64,000 nucleotides of DNA from NCBI GenBank assembly GCA_964516845.1, contig CAZEXP010000006.1:19832-83831 (forward strand), in the 5' to 3' direction. Each line of letters opens with the position of its first letter. Positions within the stretch are counted from its first letter, which is position 1. Both the position numbers and the translations under genes were made by a program. Shown piece by piece: positions 26,454 to 34,831 of the stretch. The notes below the pieces were generated by a model. It was given only the letters and a program-made list of their open reading frames with translations. It did no database searches and was not told the DNA's origin. This DNA is from JAPEKQ01 sp964516845. GTDB lineage: Bacteria > Joyebacterota > Joyebacteria > Joyebacterales > Joyebacteraceae.

Positions 26454-27146
26454 GTGTACTTCGTCGACGAGAGATTCGGATACGGCACGATCGAAGAAGG
26501 CGCACGCGCCGAGAGAGAGTCGACGAGCGTGTTTCGCGGGACGTTGTACAGACGCGTCCTGAAGCGACCGTTCGACATTGTGGCGAGTCTTATCGGGATC
26601 GCCGTCCTCTCACCGGTGCTCATCGCCATCTCGCTTGCCGTGAAGTCGGGCTCGCGGGGTCCCGTGCTCTTCCGCCAGATCAGGGTGGGGAAGGACGGCC
26701 GCGAGTTCTGGTTCTACAAGTTCAGGTCGATGGTCGTCGATGCCGAGGCGCAGAAGAAGAAGCTCATGCACCTCAACGAACTCGAGGGTCCGGTCTTCAA
26801 GATCTCGAACGATCCCCGCATCACGAAGATGGGGACGTTCCTGAGGAGGACGAGCCTGGACGAACTGCCGCAGCTCTTCAACGTGCTCAAGGGAGACATG
26901 AGTCTCGTTGGTCCGAGGCCGCCGCTGCCGAACGAGGTCGAGAAGTACGAGGCCTGGCAGCGCGAGAAGCTGACCGTCGTCCCGGGGATCACGTGCCTGT
27001 GGCAGATCAGTGGTCGCAACCACATCGGTTTCACCGAATGGATGCGGCTGGACATCGAATACATCCGCCGTCAGTCGTTGGGGCTCGATGTGAAGATCCT
27101 CAGCAGGACGCTGCCGGCGGTCCTCTCGCGCAAGGGGGCGTACTAG
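26454..27146 (+). CDS. Undecaprenyl-phosphate sugar phosphotransferase (initiating EPS sugar transferase)
   Basis: A bacterial sugar transferase of the short PglC/WcaJ C-terminal type. One membrane segment (about residues 42-65) is followed by GPVLFRQIRVGKDG, FYKFRSMVVDAE, RTSLDELPQLFNVLKGDMSLVGPRPPLP and PGITCLWQISGRN, all hallmark blocks. It moves a sugar-1-phosphate to undecaprenyl phosphate and thereby starts repeat-unit synthesis on the cytoplasmic side. The GTG at 26454 follows CAGGAGCGGG; the open frame extends 46 codons upstream but has no good start. It is the first gene of the EPS locus, with 290 nt and a separate promoter before the next gene. Confidence 0.92.
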   Translation: MYFVDERFGYGTIEEGARAERESTSVFRGTLYRRVLKRPFDIVASLIGIAVLSPVLIAISLAVKSGSRGPVLFRQIRVGKDGREFWFYKFRSMVVDAEAQKKKLMHLNELEGPVFKISNDPRITKMGTFLRRTSLDELPQLFNVLKGDMSLVGPRPPLPNEVEKYEAWQREKLTVVPGITCLWQISGRNHIGFTEWMRLDIEYIRRQSLGLDVKILSRTLPAVLSRKGAY

Positions 27147-27200
27147 GCAATTCGTGAAGACAGCGGCTGTGGCCTGACGCGCAGTGACAGAACACCATGG

Positions 27201-27255
27201 ATCCGGCAGCGATTGCGCAACCAGAACCCTCACTCACACCGCACCGCTGCCGGAT
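27201..27255 (+). terminator. Long-loop inverted repeat after the sugar transferase gene
   Basis: A perfect 11-bp inverted repeat (ATCCGGCAGCG at 27201-27211 and CGCTGCCGGAT at 27245-27255) encloses a 33-nt loop. It may end transcription of the sugar transferase gene or form an operator; there is no T-run. The rest of the 27147-27436 gap holds only the promoter listed next. Confidence 0.35.
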
Positions 27256-27343
27256 TCGTATATCTTGGATACGCATCGGAGACCTCAAAAACACAACTTG
27301 TGATGAACCGGCGGACTGTGGGGACTCGGATCCGACTGCGCCG

Positions 27344-27373
27344 TTGACACGTCATCGGCGCTTCGCGTAATCT
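27344..27373 (+). promoter_or_regulatory. Sigma70-type promoter before the GT39-like gene
   Basis: TTGACA at 27344-27349, an 18-bp spacer and TAATCT at 27368-27373; transcription would start near 27380, about 57 nt before the GTG at 27437. Confidence 0.6.
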
Positions 27374-27436
27374 CCCTCATTGGTATCGAAGACCCCGTCG
27401 GCTCATGAGTTCGGTGAACACAGGTGGTGCTGAATC

Positions 27437-29038
27437 GTGAGTCGGATAGACAGAAGGCGCAGCGTGCGTGGCGGCGCTGATGATGCGTGGCCGCGGGCGG
27501 GCGGCGGGAGTGTGACGTGGTGGCTGGTTGCCCTCACAGTCGCGGCCGTGGTGTTGCGCCTCTACCGCATCGGGTGGCAGAGTTTCTGGGTGGACGAACT
27601 CTGGACGCTCAAGGCGGCGGGCGTGGGTGGTACGCTCACGGCGGCGTCGCTGTTCGCGAATGTCCAGGGCCCGGGTCACGCGGCGCTCGTCCACCTTGTG
27701 AGCACACTCACATCGAGCGAGGCGGCTCTCAGAGGGATCTCCGCGGTCTTTGGAACGCTGACGATCCCGATCGTATATCTCCTGGGGGCCGAGACCGTCG
27801 ACCGGCGGACCGGCCTGATCGCGGCGGTTCTCGCGACCGTCTCTCCGTTTCTGATCTGGTATTCCCAGGAGCTCCGCAACTACGCGATGCTCGTGTTCTT
27901 CTCGGCGGCCGCGACGTTGGCCGTCTGGCGTTTGGTTTCATCCAGGGCGCGTCCGTGGGTTTCGTATGCAGCGACGATCGCGCTCGCGGGGCTGTCGAAC
28001 CTCTCGTCGGTGTTTCTTGCCGCGGCGCACTGGGTCTTCGCGTTGCCACGAATGAGGGAGGATCGCCGATTCCTGGTGCAGTGGGTCACGGCGTACGCCG
28101 TCGTGCTGATCGTGTTGTCGCCGTGGATCTGGGGTGTGAGCCACTGGGTGCGCGTCGACCGTGTCGGAGAGCGGGTGACGGCCCCGGTCGGCGCCGAGGA
28201 ACGGCAACTGCTGAGGGGCGAGACGACATTCACTCCAATGGCCATCCCATACTCCGTGTTCGCCATGGTCTACGGCTACTCCGTCGGTCCGTCGAGCGCG
28301 GAGCTTCATACGCTCGGACCGGCGGCGGCGTTTCGCGCGCATGGACCGGTCGTGCTCGGAGCATTGGCGCTGATGGCGGTGGCGGGATTCTCGGGACTCG
28401 CCGTGTTCCTGCGGGACCGGCAGCGTCTGCGACTTCTGCTGAGCGTCGCGCTCGTCCCGATGGCGGCGGTGACGCTTCTGGCAGTCCTCAATATCAAGGT
28501 ATTCAACGCGCGCTACGTCGCGGTGATGACGCCGCTGGTGCTCGTTGTGCTGGCGGCGGGTGTTCGACGACTGCCGGCTCCGGGCGCGTGGGTCGTGGGC
28601 GCCGGGATCGTGGGGCTCTCGCTCTTCGGTGTGGGGAACTACTACTGGGAGCCCGACTACTGGCGGGAGGACGTCCGCAGTGCGGTGCGGTACATCGAAT
28701 CGGCTGAACTCGACGGAGACGTCGTGCTCGTGCCGGTCGTGACGGACGTGTTTGACCATTACCACGGGGGCGACGCGCCCCGCTTCCTGCTCTATCCGGG
28801 GCAGTGTGGTTCGGATGAGGAGGTGGCCGAGCGCGTAGACGCGGGCACGCGGGGGCATCTCCGACTCTGGCTCGTCCGTTCGAGGCTCTGGCACGCCGAC
28901 CCGGACGACAGGATCACCTCGTACGTCAACGCTGGCCACAGGCTCTTGCAGAGTGCGTCTTTCCCCGGTGTTGAAGTGGACCTGTATGAACTCCGAGATA
29001 GTGCATCGGTCTCGGAGAACGCTGTGGATGGCAGCTGA
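27437..29038 (+). CDS. GT39-like polyprenyl-phosphate-sugar glycosyltransferase (membrane)
   Basis: A multi-spanning membrane protein of 533 residues with the GT-C/GT39 pattern. After the first helix comes LRLYRIGWQSFWVDELWT, where the acidic residue in the first periplasmic loop is catalytic in the family; IWYSQELRNYAMLVFFSA is the second conserved block. Around ten further helices follow, then a soluble C-terminal region with YYWEPDYWREDVRSAVRYI. Such enzymes use a polyprenyl-phosphate sugar as donor outside the cytoplasmic membrane. It lies between the initiating transferase and the export genes, so it may decorate the EPS or a protein. The substrate is unknown. Confidence 0.8.
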   Translation: MSRIDRRRSVRGGADDAWPRAGGGSVTWWLVALTVAAVVLRLYRIGWQSFWVDELWTLKAAGVGGTLTAASLFANVQGPGHAALVHLVSTLTSSEAALRGISAVFGTLTIPIVYLLGAETVDRRTGLIAAVLATVSPFLIWYSQELRNYAMLVFFSAAATLAVWRLVSSRARPWVSYAATIALAGLSNLSSVFLAAAHWVFALPRMREDRRFLVQWVTAYAVVLIVLSPWIWGVSHWVRVDRVGERVTAPVGAEERQLLRGETTFTPMAIPYSVFAMVYGYSVGPSSAELHTLGPAAAFRAHGPVVLGALALMAVAGFSGLAVFLRDRQRLRLLLSVALVPMAAVTLLAVLNIKVFNARYVAVMTPLVLVVLAAGVRRLPAPGAWVVGAGIVGLSLFGVGNYYWEPDYWREDVRSAVRYIESAELDGDVVLVPVVTDVFDHYHGGDAPRFLLYPGQCGSDEEVAERVDAGTRGHLRLWLVRSRLWHADPDDRITSYVNAGHRLLQSASFPGVEVDLYELRDSASVSENAVDGS

Positions 29039-29089
29039 ACGCGCCTTCACTGCACGCCGAGACCCCGGAGGTCGCGGAAGCCCTAACAG

Positions 29090-29105
29090 TGGCATGAGTT
29101 ATGCT
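29090..29105 (+). promoter_or_regulatory. Sigma54-like promoter before the EPS export lipoprotein gene
   Basis: TGGCAT-GAGTT-ATGCT has GG at 29091-29092 and GC at 29103-29104, with the required 10 bp between. Transcription would start near 29116, about 60 nt before the ATG at 29175. It lies in the 29039-29174 gap after the GT39-like gene, which otherwise holds nothing I recognise. Confidence 0.5.
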
Positions 29106-29174
29106 TTAGCTTGGTTGTTGTCGGGGCAGAAGAAGCTCCGGCGCAGGTGCAAGGGTGCATCAGGGGGCCCGTCT

Positions 29175-29921
29175 ATGTTGTCAAGGAATACGATGCTTCT
29201 CCCGGTTCTGCTGGGGGTGGCGGTCATCGCGTGTCTGTCCGGGTGCGCATCACAGCGCACGCTGGTGGAGCCCGTGAGCGCCGAAGGATCCACGACGGTG
29301 ACGCAGTCGGGTCCGTATCGGCTGCGCATCGGCGACACGATCGATGTCGGCTTCCTGACCGATGGATCGCTCAACTTCTCCGGTCCGGTGACCCCGGCCG
29401 GGGGCTTGAGCGTCCCGCTCGTGGGTGAGGTGCCCGCGGCCGGCAGGACGGTGTCGGAACTTACGACGGACCTCGAATCCAGATTCGGCGAGTACCTCCT
29501 CGATGCGACGGTCACGGTCGTCGTCTCGGCCATTGCCGAGCAGCCGGTGTTCGTCATCGGAGAGGTCGACAATCCGGGACGTATCGAGTCGAGCGGAGAG
29601 ATGACGGTCACGCGCGCCATAGCGTCGGCAGGGGGTCTTCTCTCGACCGGCAGGCCGAGCAGCGTCATGGTCATTCGCACCACGGGCGTTGCCGAGCCGG
29701 AGGCATTCAAGGTCGATGTGACGGATGTACTCAACGGCACCAACATGTTGGGTGACATGGTCCTGGCACCCAACGATGTCGTCTACGTACCGAAGTCGGT
29801 CATCGGCAAGGTCGGGGAATTCGTCGATCTCTTCTTCGACAACATCGCCCCGGCGCAGATCTTCTATCTCCGGGGTTGGGAGATGGCGAACGTCAATAAC
29901 GAAGGACGGCGATACTACTAG
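29175..29921 (+). CDS. Polysaccharide export lipoprotein (Wza/outer-membrane polysaccharide export family)
   Basis: The leader MLLPVLLGVAVIACLSGCAS carries a lipobox (Leu-Ser-Gly-Cys), so the protein is an exported lipoprotein. The poly-export domain begins at YRLRIGDTIDV and includes TPAGGLSVPLVGEVPAAG; a SLBB-like domain follows (PVFVIGEVDNPGRI, LTVTRAIA-type MTVTRAIASAGGL, LAPNDVVYVPKS). These proteins form the outer-membrane channel for EPS. The ATG at 29175 is chosen as the first start just before the signal peptide, after an AGGGGG-like site; ATG 29193 is also possible. The chain-length gene follows after about 90 nt. A sigma54-like site lies upstream. Confidence 0.9.
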   Translation: MLSRNTMLLPVLLGVAVIACLSGCASQRTLVEPVSAEGSTTVTQSGPYRLRIGDTIDVGFLTDGSLNFSGPVTPAGGLSVPLVGEVPAAGRTVSELTTDLESRFGEYLLDATVTVVVSAIAEQPVFVIGEVDNPGRIESSGEMTVTRAIASAGGLLSTGRPSSVMVIRTTGVAEPEAFKVDVTDVLNGTNMLGDMVLAPNDVVYVPKSVIGKVGEFVDLFFDNIAPAQIFYLRGWEMANVNNEGRRYY

Positions 29922-30011
29922 CGAGAGACCGGGGCCGCGACCGACGCGGTCATGGGAGCGTTGCGAGAGGGCTCCGTTGTCCGGAGAGCCCCATCGGGAA
30001 GGGTTCCAGCA

Positions 30012-31388
30012 GTGGCTGCGACCATCAACACGGCAAATACCGCCAGCACGGCGGAGAGTGCGTCGCTCCTTCGCGACATCGCGTATGTCGTGTTCAAACG
30101 GAAGCTCGTTCTGATCGTGTTCACGCTCGTGGGGATCGCGGTCATGGTGTATGGAATGACGGCGGTCGTTCCCAGGTATGAGGCGGTTGCGCGCGTCTAC
30201 GTGAAGCGCACGCCTCAGGGTTACTCGATGCCGGCGGAATCGCATGCGGTGCTCAAGCGTTCCGAGGTCATCAACTCGGAGATCAACATCATCCAGAGTT
30301 CGGCCGTCGCGGCCGGCGTCGTCGATGCGCTCGGGCTTGGGGACGGGGATCGGCGAGGTCTGGCCATCTATGACATGGAGCGCCGGATCAAGGCGCAGGA
30401 CCAGCAGGAAGCCGACATCATCGACATCTCGTATCGGGACACGGACCCGGAGAAGGCGGCGGCCGTGGTCAACGCCGCGCTCGACGCGTATCTGGAGATC
30501 CGGAAGAGCGTGTCGCTCAATTACGACGCCGTCCGTTTCCTGGATGAGCAGGCGAAGCGCATGAGAGCGGAGCGGGACTCGATCGCGATGGCGATCGCGG
30601 AGTTCGGTGGGGAGAGCGGCAGTCTTGCGCAAGGGCGCAAGGGCGAGCAGCAGATGGGGCTCCAGAACCGGTTCCACAACGAACTCGCGGGACTCAACTC
30701 GACGATCGCATCTCGCGAGGAACAGCTCGCGATGGTGCGTGAGTGGCTCGACTCCGGCGCAGACCCGTCGGCCGTCCCAAGCGGTGACATCTACGTGATG
30801 CCGACCGTGCAGCAGACCAAGGCGCAGCTCATCAATCTGAACCTGCAGCTCGCCGAGGCGACGTCGCGGTACACGCCCGGGCATCCGGAGGTTCTCAAGC
30901 TCGAGCGGCAGATCGAGTCGACGCAGTTGATCCTGAGGTCCGAGGTCGAGCAGGCGCTTGCGAGACAGCAGATGCGACTGGACGAGTGGAAGGCTGAGCG
31001 CAGAGCGGTCGTTGCGATGCTTGGTGATCTTCACTCGGATGATGGGGAGATCATGGAGGAGGCGCTGACGATCCGTCTTCTCGAACACGATCTCTCGATC
31101 CGGGCCGACCTCTACGGGATCATCATGGATCGTCGCGAGCAGTTCAGGATCACGGCAGCAACGGATCCGAACCTGCTCAACGTGAGCATCGTGTCGAGAG
31201 CGTCCGTCCCCGCGCGTCCGATGTCGCAGCCGGTCAACATGCAGATCGTAGTGGGACTGTTCACGGTCGTCTTCGGTGTTCTGCTCATGTTCATGCTGGA
31301 GAGGATGGACAACTCGCTCGAGCGCCGCGAGGACGTCCAGCGGACACTCGGACTCAGGGTGCTTGCGACGATACCGGACCGCCGCTAG
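30012..31388 (+). CDS. Polysaccharide chain-length determinant / Wzz-GumC-like protein
   Basis: Two membrane helices bracket a long periplasmic region: one near the N-terminus (KLVLIVFTLVGIAVMVYGM) and one near the C-terminus (NMQIVVGLFTVVFGVLLMFML). Between them are the Wzz block VYVKRTPQGYS, coiled-coil segments rich in Glu/Arg/Gln and a GNVR-like PGHPEVLKLERQIEST. No kinase domain is attached; that function is in the separate gene at 32312. The protein controls EPS chain length and couples to the outer-membrane channel. I chose the GTG at 30012 because GGGAAGGG lies 8 nt upstream; an ATG at 29952 is in frame but lacks a site. The next gene starts 45 nt on. Confidence 0.85.
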   Translation: MAATINTANTASTAESASLLRDIAYVVFKRKLVLIVFTLVGIAVMVYGMTAVVPRYEAVARVYVKRTPQGYSMPAESHAVLKRSEVINSEINIIQSSAVAAGVVDALGLGDGDRRGLAIYDMERRIKAQDQQEADIIDISYRDTDPEKAAAVVNAALDAYLEIRKSVSLNYDAVRFLDEQAKRMRAERDSIAMAIAEFGGESGSLAQGRKGEQQMGLQNRFHNELAGLNSTIASREEQLAMVREWLDSGADPSAVPSGDIYVMPTVQQTKAQLINLNLQLAEATSRYTPGHPEVLKLERQIESTQLILRSEVEQALARQQMRLDEWKAERRAVVAMLGDLHSDDGEIMEEALTIRLLEHDLSIRADLYGIIMDRREQFRITAATDPNLLNVSIVSRASVPARPMSQPVNMQIVVGLFTVVFGVLLMFMLERMDNSLERREDVQRTLGLRVLATIPDRR

Positions 31389-31433
31389 CTGCTGCGCATG
31401 GTGCGCGCGGCGGCGGACAGGGAGCCGACAACC

Positions 31434-32288
31434 GTGTATACAAGGTTCTACAAGCTGGCCGAACGGCCCTTCGAACTCTCACCGGACCTCAGGTATCTCT
31501 ACCTGAGCGAGAAGCATCGGGAGGCGCTGGCACATCTGACGTACGGCGTCAAGGAGCGGCGCGTGTTCGTTCAGCTGACCGGTGAGGTGGGGACCGGCAA
31601 GACGACGATGCTCGACGCGCTCGTCTCTCGCCTGGACGCATCCACGAAGGTCGCGTGGCTCTCGAACACAACGATCGGGAAGACCGATCTCCTGCGCGTG
31701 CTTGCGTGGGAACTCGGCATCGAATTCAAGGGCACGACCAAGATGGAGATCATGAGGGAGATCGCCGCGTTCCTCGGTTGCTTGACGGCCGCAGGGAAGA
31801 ACGCGGTCTTCATCATCGACGAGGCGCAGAATCTGAATCTGCCGCTTCTCGAGGAGGTCAGACTGCTCTCGAACCTTCGTTCGATGGGGCGGTGCAGTCT
31901 CCAGATCGTGTTGGCGGGGCAGCCGGAGTTCCGCCGCAAGCTGGAGCTCCAGCAGCTCAGGCAGCTCAGGCAGCGGATCAGCATCCGGTTCGATCTTGCG
32001 CCGTTGTCCCGACAGGAGACTGGCGAGTACATCCGGCACCGGCTGACCGTTGCCGGCGCGACGGATCTCGAGATCTTCGACCGAAGCGCGGTGGACGAGG
32101 TGTACGACTACTCCGGCGGCGTGCCAAGAGCCATCAACACGGTCTGCGACAACGCGCTGCTCGCCGGGTACGCCGACAACAGGCCGTGGATCGGCCGACG
32201 AACAGTGGAAGAAACGATCGAGGCGGTCGAGTGCAAGACGCCGTCGTCGGACAAGGACCGGCAGCAGACTCAGCCGGGCGCCGCCTAG
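31434..32288 (+). CDS. ExeA-type AAA ATPase, XrtA/PEP-CTERM system-associated ATPase-like
   Basis: The sequence starts YTRFYKLAERPFELSPDLRY, the typical opening of ExeA/GspA ATPases and of the ATPase that accompanies exosortase-type EPS loci. Walker A (GEVGTGKTT, residues 50-58) and Walker B (AVFIIDEAQNL, D129-E130) are intact. LAGQPEFRRKLELQQLRQLRQRI is the sensor/arginine region. I prefer the GTG at 31434, which has GGGAG upstream and gives the family start; an ATG at 31398 would add 12 residues. It sits between the chain-length and BY-kinase-like genes, an order known from exosortase EPS clusters. It probably energises or regulates EPS export. Confidence 0.88.
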   Translation: MYTRFYKLAERPFELSPDLRYLYLSEKHREALAHLTYGVKERRVFVQLTGEVGTGKTTMLDALVSRLDASTKVAWLSNTTIGKTDLLRVLAWELGIEFKGTTKMEIMREIAAFLGCLTAAGKNAVFIIDEAQNLNLPLLEEVRLLSNLRSMGRCSLQIVLAGQPEFRRKLELQQLRQLRQRISIRFDLAPLSRQETGEYIRHRLTVAGATDLEIFDRSAVDEVYDYSGGVPRAINTVCDNALLAGYADNRPWIGRRTVEETIEAVECKTPSSDKDRQQTQPGAA

Positions 32289-32311
32289 GCTGCGCCGCGG
32301 GAAGGACCGGG

Positions 32312-33124
32312 ATGAGCAAGATCTCGAAGGCGATGGACAAGGCCGCGCGCGAGAACGAGCGCGACGACTTCAGCGGGCCGGACGGTTCTGATACCAGAGG
32401 ATTCGTTGCGGACGAGCCCGGTGTCGAGCGTGAGGGCGGTGAAGCCGTGACCGCCCGCAGGATTTCCGTGCCCGGCACTGTCGGACCGCTGCCGCCGCCG
32501 GAGAACGTCGAGGAGTACCACGGTCTCGCGTCCGAGATCTACCTGGCGCTTCCGGACATCCGGTCGAGGGTCATCATGCTCACAAGCGCCGTCGACGGCG
32601 AGGGGACAAGCACGGTCTCGCGCGAATTCGCCCAGACGCTCGCGCTCGCCAACGAGGTCGACACGCTGCTCGTCGATGCGAATCTCCGCAGGCCCGGGCT
32701 TCATCGCGCGCTTCGCGTGCAGCAGGATCCCGGCTTGACGGATGCCGTTCTGGGCGGCGTGCCCGTGGAGCAGTGCATCCAGAAGACACCGGTGCCGCAC
32801 CTGTCGTTGTTGGCGGCGGGACGGCGCGTCGTGGCGCCACCGCGCGTGTTCACGGACCCGAACATGGATGATGTCATCGGTTCGATACGCAGGAAGTTCG
32901 CGCTGACGGTCATCGACATGCCGCCGGTGCTGTCATTCTCGGAGGGGCTTCAGCTCTCGGGGAGGGTTGACGGCGTCGTGCTGGTCATTCGCGCCGGCGG
33001 AACGAAGCGTCAGCTCGTGGAACTGGCTGCCGAACGGCTGCAGGGCGCCGGAGCCAACATTCTGGGAACCGTCCTGAACAGACGCAGGTTCTACATACCC
33101 CGCATGATCTACGAACGGTTGTAG
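32312..33124 (+). CDS. CpsD/BY-kinase-like ATPase with altered Walker A motif
   Basis: A P-loop ATPase of the CpsD/CapB (tyrosine autokinase) family, as found with exosortase EPS loci. After a disordered N-terminal region of about 65 residues, the Walker A equivalent is SAVDGEGTSTVS (residues 92-103): the invariant Lys is Thr99. The A' motif reads VDANLRRP (121-128, family usually DADLRRP) and Walker B is TVIDMPP (199-205). The C-terminus has only two Tyr (YIPRMIYERL) instead of a long Tyr cluster. It may therefore bind nucleotide poorly or act as a regulator. It starts 24 nt after the AAA ATPase gene and closes this export block. Confidence 0.82.
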   Translation: MSKISKAMDKAARENERDDFSGPDGSDTRGFVADEPGVEREGGEAVTARRISVPGTVGPLPPPENVEEYHGLASEIYLALPDIRSRVIMLTSAVDGEGTSTVSREFAQTLALANEVDTLLVDANLRRPGLHRALRVQQDPGLTDAVLGGVPVEQCIQKTPVPHLSLLAAGRRVVAPPRVFTDPNMDDVIGSIRRKFALTVIDMPPVLSFSEGLQLSGRVDGVVLVIRAGGTKRQLVELAAERLQGAGANILGTVLNRRRFYIPRMIYERL

Positions 33125-33156
33125 CGACGATCATCCGCGGTCGCGCTCCGGAAGCG

Positions 33157-33194
33157 GGGAGAGCGCCGCCCTGGAACAGACAAACCGCTCTCCC
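33157..33194 (+). repeat. Inverted repeat between the kinase-like and ligase genes
   Basis: A 9-bp perfect stem (33157-33165 with 33186-33194, GGGAGAGCG/CGCTCTCCC) with a 20-nt loop in the 153-nt gap. No T-run follows. It may pause or partly terminate transcription between the export block and the glycosyltransferase block. Confidence 0.35.
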
Positions 33195-33277
33195 GGGCCC
33201 GCGCAGATATCCATGCGGCGCCACACGGGGCGCTTGTGCGCCCGGATGCAGCGCCGGAGGGTCAGGAGGGAGCGAGC

Positions 33278-34831
33278 ATGAGTGGTCTCACCCAGCGCCT
33301 GCAGGATCTGTACGAGCGGAGCGAGGAGTTCCTCGGTCGCTCGTGGCCGGTGTGGGTGGCCGCTATCCTCTTCTACGCTGCCTGCTCATGGGTTCTCCTC
33401 ACCAAGGTCCGATTCTCCGATCCGCTCTTCTTCGTCGTCTTCGTCATGGCGGTCGTCATCGTCACGCTGACGCTCATTCGGATCGAATGGGCTCTTCTCG
33501 GACTGTGCGCCATGATCGCTTTTACGCGGCCAGGCATCAGCTTCGGGGTCCATAACGCCTTCCATGTCAGTGGCTTCAATGTCGCCCTGCTCGGTGTGTG
33601 GGTCGTCTATCTCATTCGATACGCGTCGGACCGAACGTTTGCGGCGAAGGGGCCGCTCGTGCGCAAGACGCCGATCGATCGCATCGCGGTCGCCCTTCTG
33701 CTGCTCATGACGCTGGCGATGATGGTCGGTCTGACCAAGAACACGGGCGGATACGCGCTCGGTCGGGTCGTACTCTATTGGAAAGAGCACGTTCTGTACT
33801 TCGCGTGGTTCTACCTTGTCGTTACGTTCCTCAGGGAACCTCGGGATCTGAGACGGTTCGCGACGACATTCGCGGTGGCAGGAGTCCTTGTCGCCGCCAT
33901 CGGACTGCTGCAGCGATTCGGGGGCGCCGTCGAGGCCGCTCACGCTACCGAGGAGCAGCTCGAAGCCGGAGTGATGGGAGGAGGTCGCTCGGAGGGAACG
34001 GGCTTCCTCGGACTGGGGCACCCGAACTTTCTCGGGGCGTTCCTCATCATGTCGCTTCCCACGTGGTTCTTCATGGTGGATCACCTGAAGCGGTGGTACC
34101 ACAGAGTGCTGGCCGATATTGGCATCCTGATGGGCCTTCTGGCCCTGCTCTTCACCTATTCACGGAGCGCCTGGATGGGTGTTGTCGGGGGCATCGGAAT
34201 GCTCGGTCTGACCGATCGGCGCGCGCTCCGCAGGATCTTCGTGTTTCTCATTCTGTTCGCGATCGTCGCACAGAGTCTCTCGCTGGCGTACGCCGGACGT
34301 GGCGTTGTCGATCTGATCTCCTTCCGATTCCAGGAACTCAGCAGGAGCGGGTACTCGTCGCGTCCCGCGATCTTCCGTGCAGCGTTCGACGTGATCGCTG
34401 AGAATCCGGTCGTCGGCGTGGGCCCGTCCGCGTTTCCGTGGCATGCCGACCACAGCATGGTCGGGGGCCGATATCTCTCTCAGGCACACAACCTTCTGCT
34501 GACACTTGCAGCGGAGGACGGCATTCCCTTCACGCTGGTGTTCATGTTGTTCATGGGGGTCATCCTGAGAATGGCGTTTCGCAATCTGCGGGCGCTTGCC
34601 CGCTACCCGGGATATGCGTTCATCGCGCAGGGTGCCTACGCGGGGTTGCTCGCCGTCCTGACTCAGTCGTTCGTTGTCCATCTATTCTATCATCGCAATG
34701 TCGGATTCGCTTTCTACGCGCTGCTCGCCATCATCGTCTCTCTGGATCGGATGATCCGTGAGGGCCGGTTCGAGCCGCCCGCGGTCGGTGAGATCGTGGC
34801 GCCGGACGGCACGTGGAAGGGGCAGTCATGA
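33278..34831 (+). CDS. O-antigen ligase-like EPS polymerase/ligase membrane protein
   Basis: A 517-residue protein with about 11-12 helices and the Wzy_C domain. The loop FRFQELSRSGYSSRPAIF, the GVGPSAFPWHADHS segment and SQAHNLLLTLAAEDGIPF contain the conserved Arg and His positions of O-antigen ligases. A pair of helices near the N-terminus precedes a basic cytoplasmic loop. In an EPS locus this protein most likely polymerises lipid-linked repeat units (Wzy role). The ATG follows AGGAGGGAGCGAGC; an upstream GTG at 33236 lacks a site. The next gene overlaps its stop (ATGA). Confidence 0.82.
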   Translation: MSGLTQRLQDLYERSEEFLGRSWPVWVAAILFYAACSWVLLTKVRFSDPLFFVVFVMAVVIVTLTLIRIEWALLGLCAMIAFTRPGISFGVHNAFHVSGFNVALLGVWVVYLIRYASDRTFAAKGPLVRKTPIDRIAVALLLLMTLAMMVGLTKNTGGYALGRVVLYWKEHVLYFAWFYLVVTFLREPRDLRRFATTFAVAGVLVAAIGLLQRFGGAVEAAHATEEQLEAGVMGGGRSEGTGFLGLGHPNFLGAFLIMSLPTWFFMVDHLKRWYHRVLADIGILMGLLALLFTYSRSAWMGVVGGIGMLGLTDRRALRRIFVFLILFAIVAQSLSLAYAGRGVVDLISFRFQELSRSGYSSRPAIFRAAFDVIAENPVVGVGPSAFPWHADHSMVGGRYLSQAHNLLLTLAAEDGIPFTLVFMLFMGVILRMAFRNLRALARYPGYAFIAQGAYAGLLAVLTQSFVVHLFYHRNVGFAFYALLAIIVSLDRMIREGRFEPPAVGEIVAPDGTWKGQS

